Source: Psococerastis gibbosa
Taxonomy: Eukaryota; Arthropoda; Insecta; Psocodea; Psocidae
Assembly (NCBI GenBank): GCA_963971405.1
Contig: OZ020490.1
Location: 20,113,464 to 20,177,463 of the forward strand
DNA: 64,000 bases
Direction: 5' to 3'
The position numbers were made by a program, and so were the translations under genes. The notes under the pieces were generated by a model, which saw only the letters and a program-made list of their open reading frames with translations, was not told where the DNA came from and ran no database searches. Of this stretch, positions 63,848 to 64,000 are shown piece by piece; the first letter of the stretch is position 1, and each line of letters opens with the position of its first letter.

Positions 63848-64000
63848 AGGTCCAGCGGTTAAGACGACGCCCCGGTTAGGCGTAGATCGTGGGTTCGAAT
63901 CCCGCCAAGCCCAGTTTTTTCCATATCCTCTAATTTCGGTTATAACGAGGAGGTTACCTCTTCAACTAAAGTTAATTTAATGTCTGTGTTATATATACCA
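63848..64000 (+). mobile_element. tRNA-headed SINE, family S1, plus strand, running off the window
   Basis: Same tRNA head from the D-stem on (GGTCCAGCGGTTAAGACG ... GGGTTCGAATCCCGCCAAGC), then the tail TCTAATTTCGGTTATAACG, AGGAGGTTACCTCTTCAACT. The 5' acceptor strand is replaced by CACTGACACTGACACTGACA. It is inverted relative to the copy 200 bp to the left. Confidence 0.8.

Noticed and set aside
1-64000. Bacterial operon, phage, toxin-antitoxin or defence system
   Set aside because: No prokaryotic gene layout, Shine-Dalgarno-spaced frames or such families; all recognisable parts are animal genes or eukaryotic transposons.

Overview
The window looks like AT-rich nuclear DNA from an invertebrate animal. 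Spliceosomal exon signals, tRNA-derived SINEs, remnants of LINE, Penelope-like, Tc1/mariner, hAT and PIF/Harbinger elements, and the almost complete lack of long open frames all point that way. I cannot name the species. No bacterial, phage or CRISPR-type system is present.

Only two host-gene pieces are convincing. At the left edge (1-747, minus strand) lies the first coding exon of a RhoGAP of the ARHGAP12/15/27 type: an initiator Met with an in-frame stop just upstream, a clear 3' splice acceptor, an N-terminal SH3 domain and a polar linker that runs off the window. The rest of the window is therefore probably its 5'-UTR intron or upstream DNA. At 34454-34663 (plus) is a 70-codon piece of a plasma-membrane Ca2+-ATPase (P-type ATPase hinge region), hemmed in by two transposon fragments. 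It is either a lone exon or a captured/pseudogene fragment.

Nearly everything else I can explain is repeats. 0.8-5 kb: a 370-bp interspersed repeat and two LINE remnants. 7.6-16.7 kb: hAT MITEs, Harbinger MITEs and SINEs. 17.1-18.55 kb: a 65-bp satellite with higher-order variants. 19.6-29.6 kb: a 0.72-kb hAT element with internal repeats, SINEs, a Tigger-like element, and a SINE head expanded into a 28-bp tandem array. 29.7-34.7 kb: Harbinger hairpins, a three-level nest, an RTE-type LINE remnant and the Ca2+-ATPase piece. 36-44 kb: a Tc1 foldback, three Penelope-like insertions with 12-13 bp target duplications, a 1.3-kb hAT element and a second nest. 45.5-48.8 kb: a 180-bp tandem array, then SINE-like repeat > hAT > Tc1/IS630-like foldback. 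49-64 kb: mostly unexplained AT-rich DNA, a cluster of TTATCGGAG motifs, more MITEs, a LINE C-terminus and two tRNA-headed SINEs.

The genes here do not form a pathway. The biology on show is transposon layering: exact 8-bp duplications, three 3-deep nests that give relative insertion ages, and two separate foldback elements in which part of a transposase-carrying end is duplicated as an inverted arm.
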